Part shown: positions 57,101 through 64,000 of the stretch, in pieces | How positions within the stretch are numbered: the stretch's first letter is position 1 | Layout of the letters: every line of letters starts with the position of its first letter | NCBI GenBank assembly: GCA_947503525.1 | Contig: CANNEA010000001.1 | Coordinates: 744,001-808,000, forward strand | Length of the DNA stretch: 64,000 nucleotides | Direction: 5' to 3' | Source: an uncultured Carboxylicivirga sp. | Lineage (GTDB): Bacteria; Bacteroidota; Bacteroidia; Bacteroidales; Marinilabiliaceae | Position numbers and translations under genes: made by a program | Notes under the pieces: generated by a model | The model's database searches: none | Told to the model about the DNA's origin: nothing | Seen by the model: the letters and a program-made list of their open reading frames with translations, nothing else

Positions 57101-58089
57101 CGTGAGTTAAACTCAGTCATTGCCACCGGAAAGTGATCTCGCGTTTTATCGGTGTATTTTTCAATGCAATCACCAAGTGTGGTATGAATAGTTTCAACCT
57201 GACCTACGCTGCCTAATATGTTTTCTGCTGTTGCATCTTTAACACTTGTGAAATAGTTGTGCACTACCAAAAAGTCAGCATGATCTTTTACCTCTGGTAA
57301 TAAAGTACTGTTCCAATCGTCATCTTCGCGCGTTACCACAGCGCCTACTTTAATGTCAGGATCAATGGCTTTCATCGCTTCTGCAAATACTCTGAAATCC
57401 TCACCATATTCTTTTCCTGTTGTTATTTCACCATCAATCTCAAAGCCTTCTTCCCAAGCTCCATAACATTCGTTCCCTATTTCCCAGTAAGTTATGTTGG
57501 CGTTCAACTCTACATTCATGCGATGAACAAAACTAGCGGCATAATCAGCAGCCTGCTGTACTCGCGCTTCCCTTGTTCCTTCTGTGGTAATTCCATAACG
57601 AGCATAGAAATAATTCACAACTACCGTAGCTTCACTACCTGCATCACCAATAAACTCAACAAAGAGCTCTGGTGTCATGTAATTACTATTAACGCCATTT
57701 ATCCCATTCAATTCAATTCGAAATTCGCTTGGAATATTACCGTCATAGAAATATTTGTTTGAACCACTGCCTGCCGGAAAACGCATGGAACCAATGCCTG
57801 CATTAGTATATAAGGACGTTCGATCCAACTGATCATTACCATTTCTAAATGTGGTATTAACACCCAAATGCTGAGGCAAAACTTTTGCCAAGGAGATTGC
57901 AGTGTTAAGTGTTATCAGTGCGTCAGCCGTATTACTTGTATTAAGAGTCCGATTAGTACACTCATTTGGTACAGTGTAGTGTTTCGCTTCCCATTTATCA
58001 TGAAAAAACTGACGCCCATTATCTTCTTGTGCAAGTATGGAAATACTTAAGCATAATAATGTGCTTATTATGAGTACATGTTTATTCAT
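54109..58089 (-). CDS. giant fusion: clan GH-A glycosidase, chitobiase-like domain, S1 sulfatase, binding domain, T9SS sorting domain
   Basis: A 1326-residue secreted protein. Residues about 40-520 are a (beta/alpha)8 glycosidase with W-E-I-G-N-E (Glu207, acid/base) and M-T-E-F-N (Glu326, nucleophile), most like GH51/GH39-type enzymes of clan GH-A. At 535-590 lies a chitobiase-like module (I-Y-Y-T-L-D-G-S-E-P). Residues about 600-1065 are a complete S1 sulfatase, iduronate-2-sulfatase-like, with I-A-I-D-D-L-K-P and C-G-P-S-R (Cys646). A jelly-roll domain follows at about 1079-1241, then a type IX sorting domain (Y-P-N-P-S-N-G at about 1258 and the closing R-I-I-K-K). It is probably displayed on the cell surface. 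It starts the minus-strand operon. Confidence 0.9.
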   Translation of the reverse strand: MNKHVLIISTLLCLSISILAQEDNGRQFFHDKWEAKHYTVPNECTNRTLNTSNTADALITLNTAISLAKVLPQHLGVNTTFRNGNDQLDRTSLYTNAGIGSMRFPAGSGSNKYFYDGNIPSEFRIELNGINGVNSNYMTPELFVEFIGDAGSEATVVVNYFYARYGITTEGTREARVQQAADYAASFVHRMNVELNANITYWEIGNECYGAWEEGFEIDGEITTGKEYGEDFRVFAEAMKAIDPDIKVGAVVTREDDDWNSTLLPEVKDHADFLVVHNYFTSVKDATAENILGSVGQVETIHTTLGDCIEKYTDKTRDHFPVAMTEFNSRGPLNCTMINGLFVSQVIGELIKNGYGMADLWVSEWNWSTTDLESKGFLARNDPDQVDYSPRQSYMPFQFYNRCFGDEMIESTSNNSDVKIYASTFSSGEIGLVVVNTSDNAKSVNIDLSSIGTNVNQAEAWWYELHGNSIVAGDKKFYINNESGTTAGGGPDDFMTIKPYYTSIEANSVFETKAYSVNYIVLKSNEAPISPQIDQVGAEISMSTETAGASIYYTLDGSEPSLSSMLYANPFNAPPGSTIKAISIKDGNSSAIVTFIPQFNVLFIAIDDLKPVLNCYGESQIKSPNIDRLANQGMVFTKAYCQWAVCGPSRASVMSGQTPDGTGIRNLSSLLRVENPEIVTLPEYFLNKGFVTAAVGKIYDPRNVDDNHDSFSWTIPYTDPGDYTYPAEYPPFVQGNAYRVTANTATEQGPDNIDDDGYQDGQIALDALSKIDQLLANDAPFFLAVGFKKPHIPFIAPKKYWDMYDRSTLDLAPFQKIAEGSPEYAYHTPEPIGYDDIPDPWEYDDVDLGDNILEPEHQRRLLHGYYASVSYIDAQVGKLLDKLETSGQADNTIILLYGDHGYHLGDHNQWGKHTQFENSVRAPLIISSPGMDKGTNDNPVEFTDIYPTLCDLAGLDVPSNSLQGISLAPALRGENINKTCAVSEYRAGGGSAYSFRTDRYRLSLWFNGSNDRPDLIEWDASLIKAIELYDYDVDPLETKNLASEGGYQQIVSDLTAMAATWWGEQYAFFHKSDIQPIEIPYIEHFENYSVGASFNGDFWIHENSIWDRLWKSTYVSNFSAEVIDDNANDGNNALKVNFTALAAGQGGNLIKLRTIDMSSFNESTYKVSYKARTNTTGANNVKIGADINGENWHTLTDSYQYFFDTVTLSNGKLFIYFNNMDLTSGTEYEVIIDDLKISYAEPTNIDDSINDVEVTHQIYPNPSNGFIHLVSNYPIQKSKIYSIDGILLAEHNIEHKLLNIQELKKGLYILELWSNNKKTSHRIIKK

Positions 58090-58344
58090 AGAATTGCATT
58101 GCTTGTTATGGGATGTAAAAGTATTGTATTGATGGCGAGAAGGAGTTATTGCAATCGTTCTGCAATGGTTTAGGAATCGTTCAAGCTAGTTTTTAAGGTT
58201 TGTATTGATCTTGGTAAATTGTGTTGATTTACTGACTTATATGGTTCTTGAATGATTTTTCCACCATTGACGAACGATTATACTACCAAAGCTATTTCTG
58301 TTTGATCATACTTTAGCAAAAACTAATATTTAAATCTAATTGAT
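58090..58344. promoter_or_regulatory. divergent control region with AATCGTTC repeats
   Basis: The 255 bases between the divergent fusion and T9SS-protein genes hold three copies of an 8-base word. AATCGTTC occurs at 58153-58160 and 58175-58182 (22 bases apart, two helical turns), and its inverse GAACGATT at 58272-58279. This looks like a binding site for a dimeric regulator controlling both directions. No confident -7/-33 boxes were assigned. Confidence 0.4.
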
Positions 58345-59709
58345 ATGAAAAAACTTTTTACTCTTTTTAGTTTAGTTATTATAGTTAGTTCTCTTAATGC
58401 CCAGCTGATTTGGGAAGGTAGTTTTGAAGAACCTGGATTTGGACCGGTCACAACATCAGTGAATGGCACGGGTAGTTTCGCAAATGCTGGAATTACAAAT
58501 ACGGATGATTTTTGGTTGAATGTTTGGTCCATTGATTCCAAAGGAACAACGGTAACCATAGTTAATGACTTTTCAGATGGAGCTCAAGCTTTTTTGTTTG
58601 AGATTGATGAAACCACCACTGATATTAGAATGAGAACAAGTGCTGATGCAGTTAATTTTGTTAATGGTGAATTTGTGAAAGTTACACTTGATGCTAAAAC
58701 AGATGCACAAGGAGTTGCTGATGGAGGTAAGTTTATTAGTGTAGTTAAAAATAATTTTAAGGAAGTTTTGACCGACAGTTATAAAACGTATGAATTATAT
58801 GGGGCAATAGCTAATAATAGAATTCAAATATGGTTTCCTAGTACAGGAAGTGGCGAAAGCTATAAAGTATGGGTAGATAAGGTTAGAGTTGAAAAGGTAG
58901 ATGCAATTCCTGTTGAACCAGTCGATCCTGAATTTACAAACTTCCCATATACCGAAGATTTCGAGTCAACTGATTATACAATTGGAGCCGATATAGCTAA
59001 GAAAAATGACGTGGATGGAGAGCAGGATTTTTGGAATTCAGGCACACATCCTTTATTTGATCGTTATTGGAGAGGTAATTTTACATCAGAATACCTAACA
59101 AGCGTTGATGGTGATGCCAATGCTGGAAGTAAGGCAATGAAGTTGGCTATAACTACACTTGAAGGTAACGATTTTCGTTTGCGCTCAGTAAATGTTCCAG
59201 CTGGTAACTATACAGTTACTTTTATGGCTAAAACGGATGCTTCTAGTCTTGGTAAGGCAAAAATAGGTTTTGTGGAAGATGCCACAACATGGTCGACTTT
59301 AACTGAAACATATGCTGAGTATTCAGGTAACGTGGAAGTGGTTGTGAATCCAAATAACGGAACAACACGACTCATAATATTTTATACTTCGGATAAGGCA
59401 GTTGTTGGTTCTGAATCTTATAATCTTTGGATTGATGATATTGAAGTTAAAGAAATGGCTACTGCAATTGGTGATACTCAAATTTCTGAAATAGTGACTT
59501 TATATCCTAATCCAACAGCTTCACAATTGTTCGTTAAGTCATCTGCTCAGCTTGATAAAATTGAAGTTTTTAATTTGTCAGGTCAAAAAGTACTTGAGTC
59601 TGCTAGTATTAATAATGGTATTAGTGTAGCTCATTTACATAATGGTATTTATATCGCTTCCGTTGAAGTGAATGGTGTAAAAGTAATTAAGAAGTTTACA
59701 AAGAAATAG
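58345..59709 (+). CDS. T9SS-sorted surface protein with two jelly-roll carbohydrate-binding-like domains
   Basis: A 454-residue secreted protein with a signal peptide ending S-S-L-N-A-Q. Two beta-sandwich domains follow (about 20-190 and 198-372). The second begins F-P-Y-T-E-D-F-E and contains D-R-Y-W-R-G-N-F-T-S-E-Y, closely paralleling the domain just before the sorting tail in the 54109 fusion. Residues 380-454 are a type IX sorting domain (Y-P-N-P-T-A-S-Q-L, F-N-L-S-G-Q-K-V, I-K-K-F-T-K-K). No catalytic motif is visible. It probably binds the polysaccharide at the cell surface, alongside the divergently encoded fusion enzyme. Confidence 0.8.
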   Translation: MKKLFTLFSLVIIVSSLNAQLIWEGSFEEPGFGPVTTSVNGTGSFANAGITNTDDFWLNVWSIDSKGTTVTIVNDFSDGAQAFLFEIDETTTDIRMRTSADAVNFVNGEFVKVTLDAKTDAQGVADGGKFISVVKNNFKEVLTDSYKTYELYGAIANNRIQIWFPSTGSGESYKVWVDKVRVEKVDAIPVEPVDPEFTNFPYTEDFESTDYTIGADIAKKNDVDGEQDFWNSGTHPLFDRYWRGNFTSEYLTSVDGDANAGSKAMKLAITTLEGNDFRLRSVNVPAGNYTVTFMAKTDASSLGKAKIGFVEDATTWSTLTETYAEYSGNVEVVVNPNNGTTRLIIFYTSDKAVVGSESYNLWIDDIEVKEMATAIGDTQISEIVTLYPNPTASQLFVKSSAQLDKIEVFNLSGQKVLESASINNGISVAHLHNGIYIASVEVNGVKVIKKFTKK

Positions 59710-59731
59710 TTAGAGGGTTTGGTTTGAGGTG

Positions 59732-59769
59732 AAAATACCTCTGTGATGTAAAAGTTGCAGAGGTATTTT
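59732..59769 (+). terminator. terminator of the T9SS binding protein gene
   Basis: AAAATACCTCTG at 59732-59743 pairs perfectly with CAGAGGTATTTT at 59758-59769 around a 14-base loop, with a T-rich end inside the stem. It begins 23 bases after the stop codon. The AAAA/TTTT ends make it work in either direction. Confidence 0.75.
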
Positions 59770-59813
59770 AATATTAAAAAATAGAGTATATTCTGAAATT
59801 AAAATCATTTGGA

Positions 59814-61295
59814 ATGCAAGGGAAGAGTAAATTCGCAGTCGCTATAATAGCAATGTTGATGTTGAATCAAGTAATAATGTTGGCAGGAAATAAACCAAAG
59901 AAACAACCCAATATCGTTATATTTTATGTTGATGATCTTGGGTGGATGGATTTGGCTTGTCAGGGCTCTGAGTTTTACGAGACTCCTGCTATTGATCAAC
60001 TAGCGGCTGAAGGGGTTCGGTTTACCAATGCATATACGGCACACCCACGTTGTGTTCCTGCGCGTTATGGTGTAATGACTGGGAAATATCCTGCACGTGG
60101 ACGCGTTCCTGGAGGAGGAGGTTTAGTCCCTGAGGATCTAACCATCGCAGAAGCTCTACAAGAAGGTGGCTACTCAACATTTTTCACAGGTAAGTGGCAT
60201 TTGTTGTTTAAAGACAAGGAAGGCAATATGCCCGAAAATCAAGGTTTTGATGTGAATGTTGCTGGAGGAGCTGCTGGTGCACCATCTACCTACTGGTATC
60301 CATACCGCAAGGGAGAAGCAACACCATCAGGTAAAAAAGGTTATAAGAAAAATGAAATTCATGGTCTGGAAGACGGACAGGAAGGTGAATATATCACTGA
60401 TCGTATAACGGATGAAACTTTGGAATTTATTGATGATCACGTAAGCCATCAAAGTGAAGATCCTTTCTTTGTTTTCTTATCGCATTATGGGGTTCACACG
60501 CCATTTGAAGCTAAGCCAGAATTGGTAAAAAAGTACGAGGACAAACTTAATAAGATGGAATATGAATTGCCTGAATACGAAAAGACAATAACAGGCGATA
60601 CCAAACTTCGTCAGGATTATCCGGTTTATGCGGCTATGATTGAAAGCATAGACCAGAGTATGGCCAAGTTACAAGCTAAACTGATTGAATTAGATATAGC
60701 AGATAATACCATCATAATTTTCACTGCTGACAATGGAGGTCTTTCTACGCGAGGTAATACTCGCAAGTTAGCTACGTCAAATTATCCGCTTCGCTATGGT
60801 AAGGGTTGGTTATACGAAGGGGGTATACGCGAAGCATTCATAGTTAAATGGCCTGGGCAAACGAAGGCAGGAAGTGTATCGGATGCTTTGGTTACGGGAA
60901 CCGATATTTATCCCACAGTACTTGAAATGGCCGGATTAGATCAGCGACCTAAGGACCATCTTGATGGTATTGATGTAACGGCTTCTATAAAAGGAAAGAA
61001 ATTTGAGCGTGAAACACCAATTTTTTGGCATTCACCTCTGGCTCGACCTGGAAGTACTGGTGATGAGAATAGCTCTGCAGTAAGATTGGGTAATTACAAG
61101 CTAATTGATTGGTACGATAAAGGACGTGTTGAACTGTTTGACTTAAGCGCTGACATTGGAGAAAATAAAGACCTAAGTGAGGAATTGACAAATAAAACAA
61201 AGGAGTTACATGCTTTGGTGAAAGCTTGGAGAAAGGAAATAAATGCTAAAAAGATTGATGCGAGCAAAAGTAAGTGGAAGAAAAAGAAACATTGA
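59814..61295 (+). CDS. S1 family sulfatase (C-V-P-A-R)
   Basis: A 493-residue exported sulfatase with signal sequence I-I-A-M-L-M-L-N-Q-V. It has Y-V-D-D-L-G-W-M-D, signature C-V-P-A-R (Cys80), with Ala where Ser is usual, then Y-G-V-M-T-G-K-Y-P-A-R-G-R-V-P-G-G-G. G-K-W-H-L appears near 127 and T-A-D-N-G-G-L near 306. The Ala variant still fits the minimal Cys-x-Pro-x-Arg maturation motif. The tail is very basic (S-K-W-K-K-K-K-H). The signature resembles the large arylsulfatase A-like group acting on hexose sulfates. It starts its own unit after a terminator. Confidence 0.92.
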   Translation: MQGKSKFAVAIIAMLMLNQVIMLAGNKPKKQPNIVIFYVDDLGWMDLACQGSEFYETPAIDQLAAEGVRFTNAYTAHPRCVPARYGVMTGKYPARGRVPGGGGLVPEDLTIAEALQEGGYSTFFTGKWHLLFKDKEGNMPENQGFDVNVAGGAAGAPSTYWYPYRKGEATPSGKKGYKKNEIHGLEDGQEGEYITDRITDETLEFIDDHVSHQSEDPFFVFLSHYGVHTPFEAKPELVKKYEDKLNKMEYELPEYEKTITGDTKLRQDYPVYAAMIESIDQSMAKLQAKLIELDIADNTIIIFTADNGGLSTRGNTRKLATSNYPLRYGKGWLYEGGIREAFIVKWPGQTKAGSVSDALVTGTDIYPTVLEMAGLDQRPKDHLDGIDVTASIKGKKFERETPIFWHSPLARPGSTGDENSSAVRLGNYKLIDWYDKGRVELFDLSADIGENKDLSEELTNKTKELHALVKAWRKEINAKKIDASKSKWKKKKH

Positions 61296-61356
61296 TGACA
61301 TGTACCTTACACAAAATTAGCTTTTTAATATTACTTAGAAACTAAAAGTATCTTAC

Positions 61357-62349
61357 ATGAAAATACTACTTCACTTCATTCTTTTAATTATTCTTTTAGG
61401 GGCTTGTACAAGCAAAACCAAAGTTGTTACTGATAGCTCACAGGAAGGGATTCCCGTAGTGCATTCGAACCAAACATATCAGGTAAATGTGCAGGAGGAT
61501 ATTGTTTATGCCGAGGGTTTAAGTCATGTTTCAGTTAATAGTGCCGAAGCAAGCACGATGCCATTGAAATTAGATGTGTATACGCCTGATAATGATTTAA
61601 CGAACAGGCCTGTTTTTATTTTTATTCATGGAGGGGGATTTAGAGGTGGTTCAAAACAGCAAGGAAGAATAATCGAGTGGGCTAATTATTACAGTTCTAA
61701 AGGTTGGGTGTTTGTATCTGTTGATTACCGATTAATGAAACATAAAGGAACGATACCTCAGTTTTGGCTTGAGCGTGCGAAGAACGTTCCCCAAAATAGA
61801 GCGCCCCAATTTATGGCCATATATCCCGCTCATCGCGATGCTAAGGCTGCTTTACGTTGGGTTGTAGCCAATGCAGAAACTTATCAAATCAATACCGATT
61901 ATATTACTGTTGGTGGTGGTTCAGCCGGAGCCATTACAGCCATTAGTTTGGGTATATCAAATCCAGAGGATTTTAGAGATGAAATTAATATAGAACAAGA
62001 TCCAACTTTAAGCACTACAAACGTGGAGCAAGCCTATCAGATCCAAACCATAGTTGACCTTTGGGGCTCGAAAGTAGCTTTGGATGCACTAGAACAGATC
62101 TATGGTCACCAGCGCTTTGATAGAAATGATCCATCCTTATTTATTGCTCATGGCACTGAAGATCCTACTGTGCGCTTTAGTAATGCAGAGGATTTAAAAG
62201 CTATTTATTATGCCAATGACAGGCCGCTTGCCTATTATCCATTGGAAGGAAAAAGGCATGGAGCTTGGAGTGCTACTGTAAATAATAAACACTTGGAAGA
62301 GCTGGCTTTTGATTTTATAGTGGAGCAGCAAGGTTTAATTGTAGAATAA
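61357..62349 (+). CDS. alpha/beta-hydrolase lipoprotein, carbohydrate esterase-like
   Basis: A 330-residue lipoprotein (L-L-G-A-C lipobox). The oxyanion motif I-H-G-G-G-F-R-G-G (residues 90-98), nucleophile elbow G-G-G-S-A-G-A (Ser189) and His in E-G-K-R-H-G-A-W near 305 place it in the hormone-sensitive-lipase/BD-FAE group, like the gene at 12453. Probably removes acetyl or aromatic esters from the same glycan. It lies between two sulfatases, 61 bases after the first and 14 before the second. Confidence 0.85.
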   Translation: MKILLHFILLIILLGACTSKTKVVTDSSQEGIPVVHSNQTYQVNVQEDIVYAEGLSHVSVNSAEASTMPLKLDVYTPDNDLTNRPVFIFIHGGGFRGGSKQQGRIIEWANYYSSKGWVFVSVDYRLMKHKGTIPQFWLERAKNVPQNRAPQFMAIYPAHRDAKAALRWVVANAETYQINTDYITVGGGSAGAITAISLGISNPEDFRDEINIEQDPTLSTTNVEQAYQIQTIVDLWGSKVALDALEQIYGHQRFDRNDPSLFIAHGTEDPTVRFSNAEDLKAIYYANDRPLAYYPLEGKRHGAWSATVNNKHLEELAFDFIVEQQGLIVE

Positions 62350-62363
62350 AAATTACCATTTAT

Positions 62364-63902
62364 ATGAAGAAGATACATCGTGTTTTATTTGCCTATGCTC
62401 TATTGCTAATTGCAGTTGTTTTGCCTCTTACGGCTTGTGCACAGGGCAAAACTCAGAAGCCTAATATATTATTTATTGCTATTGATGACTTAAAACCTAT
62501 GTTAGGGAGTTATGGTGATAAGGACATTATTTCACCTAATATTGATGCTTTGGCGGCGCAAAGTGTACAGTTTAACAATGCCTATTGTCAGCAAGCCGTT
62601 TGCGCAGTTTCTCGTGTGAGTTTATTTAGTGGTTTACGCCCCGATCAAACCAAGGTGTGGGATTTAAAAACTAACATGCGCGATGTCAATCCAGATGTGG
62701 TGACTTTACCGCAATATTTCAAGCAACAAGGCTACGAAACAGTTGGATTAGGTAAGTTGATGCATGGTGCTAAAAACAATGATCCACTTTCGTGGACTAT
62801 TCCTTACAAAGAAGATAAACATTTAAATTATTCGGAGGATTACAAGTATCCTGCTAATGGGAAGTATCAAGCCAAGGAAATTCACAAAGCCTATCGACAG
62901 AGTCGGAACCAAAAGATGGGATGGAAGGAAACCAATCGGTATTTGAAGAAGTTAGGCTTATCACCTTCCGTTGAATGTTTGGATATTCCTGACGGTGCTT
63001 ACGAAGATGGTGCTGTTGCTAATGCAGGTATTGAATTATTGGATGAGCTTAGTAATAAGGATAAACCATTTTTTCTAGCCTTAGGTTTTCATAAGCCACA
63101 TTTGCCTTTTGCAGCACCTAAGAAGTATTGGGACATGTATGAGCGCCATGATATACAATTAGCTCCGTATCAAGAAAAGGTAACTGGCGCTCCCGATTAT
63201 GCTTACCATAGTTGGGGCGAATTACGTAACTACTCTGATGTACCACAAGAAGGACCTGTTTTAACCGAGCAGCAAAAAGAACTAATTCATGGCTATCGTG
63301 CTTGTGTATCATATGTGGATGCACAAATTGGTTTGGTAATGGATAAGTTGGAAGAACTGGGTATACGAGAAAACACCATTGTTGTTCTTTGGGGCGATCA
63401 TGGCTGGCATTTGGGCGATCACGGCTTGTGGTGCAAGCATTCAAACTTTGAACAAGCCACAAGAGTGCCTATGATGATTTCTGCACCGAATATGAAACAA
63501 GGACTGCAAGCAAATACCATGGCAGAGTTTGTTGATATTTATCCAACCTTATGCGAATTAAGTGGCCTACCGCTAGGTCAGCATCTGGATGGACAAAGCT
63601 TAGTGCCGGTTTTAAAAGATACTAAAGTTCAGATTAAGGATTATGCAATCAGTCAATACCCTCGAGGTAATAAGGTGATGGGTTATTCATTACGAAGCGA
63701 AAGATACCGCTTAACGGTTTGGGTGAAGGGTGAGTTTCGGAAATCAAAAGTATATGTTGATCCGGTAATTGATGGTGTGGAGTTGTACGATTATCAGAAC
63801 GATCCTTTGGAAAAGGAGTCCTTGGCTAACTCTCCAGAATATGCTGAACTGAGAAATAGCTTACAAGTCAAATTATTTGAAATCCTTAATACACAACCTT
63901 AA
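62364..63902 (+). CDS. S1 sulfatase, iduronate-2-sulfatase-like, with atypical C-A-V-S-R motif
   Basis: A 512-residue lipoprotein (P-L-T-A-C). It aligns well with the sulfatase part of the 54109 fusion: I-A-I-D-D-L-K-P-M-L, S-P-N-I-D, N-A-Y-C-Q-Q-A-V-C, H-K-P-H-L-P-F and W-G-D-H-G-W-H-L-G-D-H. The active-site segment reads C-A-V-S-R (Cys80-Arg84), with Val82 in place of the Pro or Ala normally needed in the formylglycine maturation motif; the codon is gtt. All other metal and substrate residues seem present. It could be poorly matured, matured by a tolerant enzyme, or non-catalytic. Family members act on 2-O-sulfated uronates. Confidence 0.9.
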   Translation: MKKIHRVLFAYALLLIAVVLPLTACAQGKTQKPNILFIAIDDLKPMLGSYGDKDIISPNIDALAAQSVQFNNAYCQQAVCAVSRVSLFSGLRPDQTKVWDLKTNMRDVNPDVVTLPQYFKQQGYETVGLGKLMHGAKNNDPLSWTIPYKEDKHLNYSEDYKYPANGKYQAKEIHKAYRQSRNQKMGWKETNRYLKKLGLSPSVECLDIPDGAYEDGAVANAGIELLDELSNKDKPFFLALGFHKPHLPFAAPKKYWDMYERHDIQLAPYQEKVTGAPDYAYHSWGELRNYSDVPQEGPVLTEQQKELIHGYRACVSYVDAQIGLVMDKLEELGIRENTIVVLWGDHGWHLGDHGLWCKHSNFEQATRVPMMISAPNMKQGLQANTMAEFVDIYPTLCELSGLPLGQHLDGQSLVPVLKDTKVQIKDYAISQYPRGNKVMGYSLRSERYRLTVWVKGEFRKSKVYVDPVIDGVELYDYQNDPLEKESLANSPEYAELRNSLQVKLFEILNTQP

Positions 63903-63903
63903 T

Positions 63904-64000
63904 ATGCCAATTAGAGCAATTATCCTTTTAGTATTGAGTAGTTTATTGTTGAGCTGCTCATCTGTTATTGCCCAACTGGCTTATAAGTCGATAGATGTAT
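63904..64000 (+). CDS. start of a lipoprotein or secreted-protein gene, cut by window edge
   Basis: An ATG one base after the previous stop opens a frame that runs off the right edge, encoding 32 residues. It starts with a hydrophobic signal (I-I-L-L-V-L-S-S-L-L-L-S-C-S-S) and the sequence V-I-A-Q-L-A-Y-K. A lipobox at L-L-S-C or signal-peptidase-I cleavage after V-I-A are both possible. It is co-transcribed with the sulfatase. Too little is visible to name a function; in this setting another esterase, sulfatase or glycosidase would be expected. Confidence 0.7.
   Translation, partial: MPIRAIILLVLSSLLLSCSSVIAQLAYKSIDV

Overview
The window is a long run of secreted carbohydrate-active enzymes, almost certainly from a marine-type Bacteroidota. 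The evidence is AT-rich DNA, no clear Shine-Dalgarno sites, many lipoprotein signal peptides, type IX secretion (T9SS) C-terminal sorting domains on two proteins, and the enzyme classes typical of polysaccharide utilisation loci (PULs). I cannot name the genus; the gene mix would fit Marinilabiliales/Prolixibacteraceae-like organisms.

Region 1 (1-48410, all + strand) is one tightly packed catabolic cluster with gaps mostly of a few to about 100 bases and several ATGA overlaps. It holds seven S1 sulfatases and four heparinase II/III-like proteins, one cut by the left edge and one fused to an alpha/beta-hydrolase. Glycosidases are GH97, GH43, GH95, GH28-like, GH88 and two GH3 (the second GH3 is broken by a one-base frameshift). 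There is also a beta-helix protein of unknown activity, two small concanavalin-like/DUF1080-type proteins and several carbohydrate esterases, including an SGNH hydrolase whose sequence blocks are circularly permuted. A Na+/sugar symporter, a nucleoside-hydrolase-like protein and an FAD oxidoreductase sit in the middle. The set reads as a pathway for a highly sulfated, acetylated, uronic-acid-containing polysaccharide with fucose- or galactose-like and xylose/arabinose-like branches: esterases and sulfatases strip substituents, lyases cut at uronic acids, GH88 removes the unsaturated uronate, exo-glycosidases finish, and the SSS transporter imports a monomer.

Region 2 (48411-52428) holds an AraC-family regulator, a catalase-peroxidase (katG) with a terminator, and a gene-poor stretch of about 0.75 kb. 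That stretch contains a degenerate sequence resembling a tmRNA 3' end, next to a minus-strand terminator.

Region 3 (52429-64000) is a second sulfatase group. Two minus-strand genes encode an N-sulfoglucosamine-sulfohydrolase-like sulfatase and a 1326-residue glycosidase-sulfatase-binding-domain-T9SS fusion. They diverge from a plus-strand group: a T9SS-sorted binding protein, two sulfatases (one with a non-canonical C-A-V-S-R active-site motif), an esterase and the start of a lipoprotein gene cut by the right edge.

In total I count eleven S1 sulfatases, all of the cysteine type needing formylglycine maturation. No SusC/SusD pair, no sulfatase-maturating enzyme, no tRNA or rRNA gene, no transposase and no CRISPR array was seen. 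The most unusual items are the permuted SGNH hydrolase, the two multi-enzyme fusions, the C-A-V-S-R sulfatase and a heparinase-like paralogue that appears to have lost its metal-site histidines.
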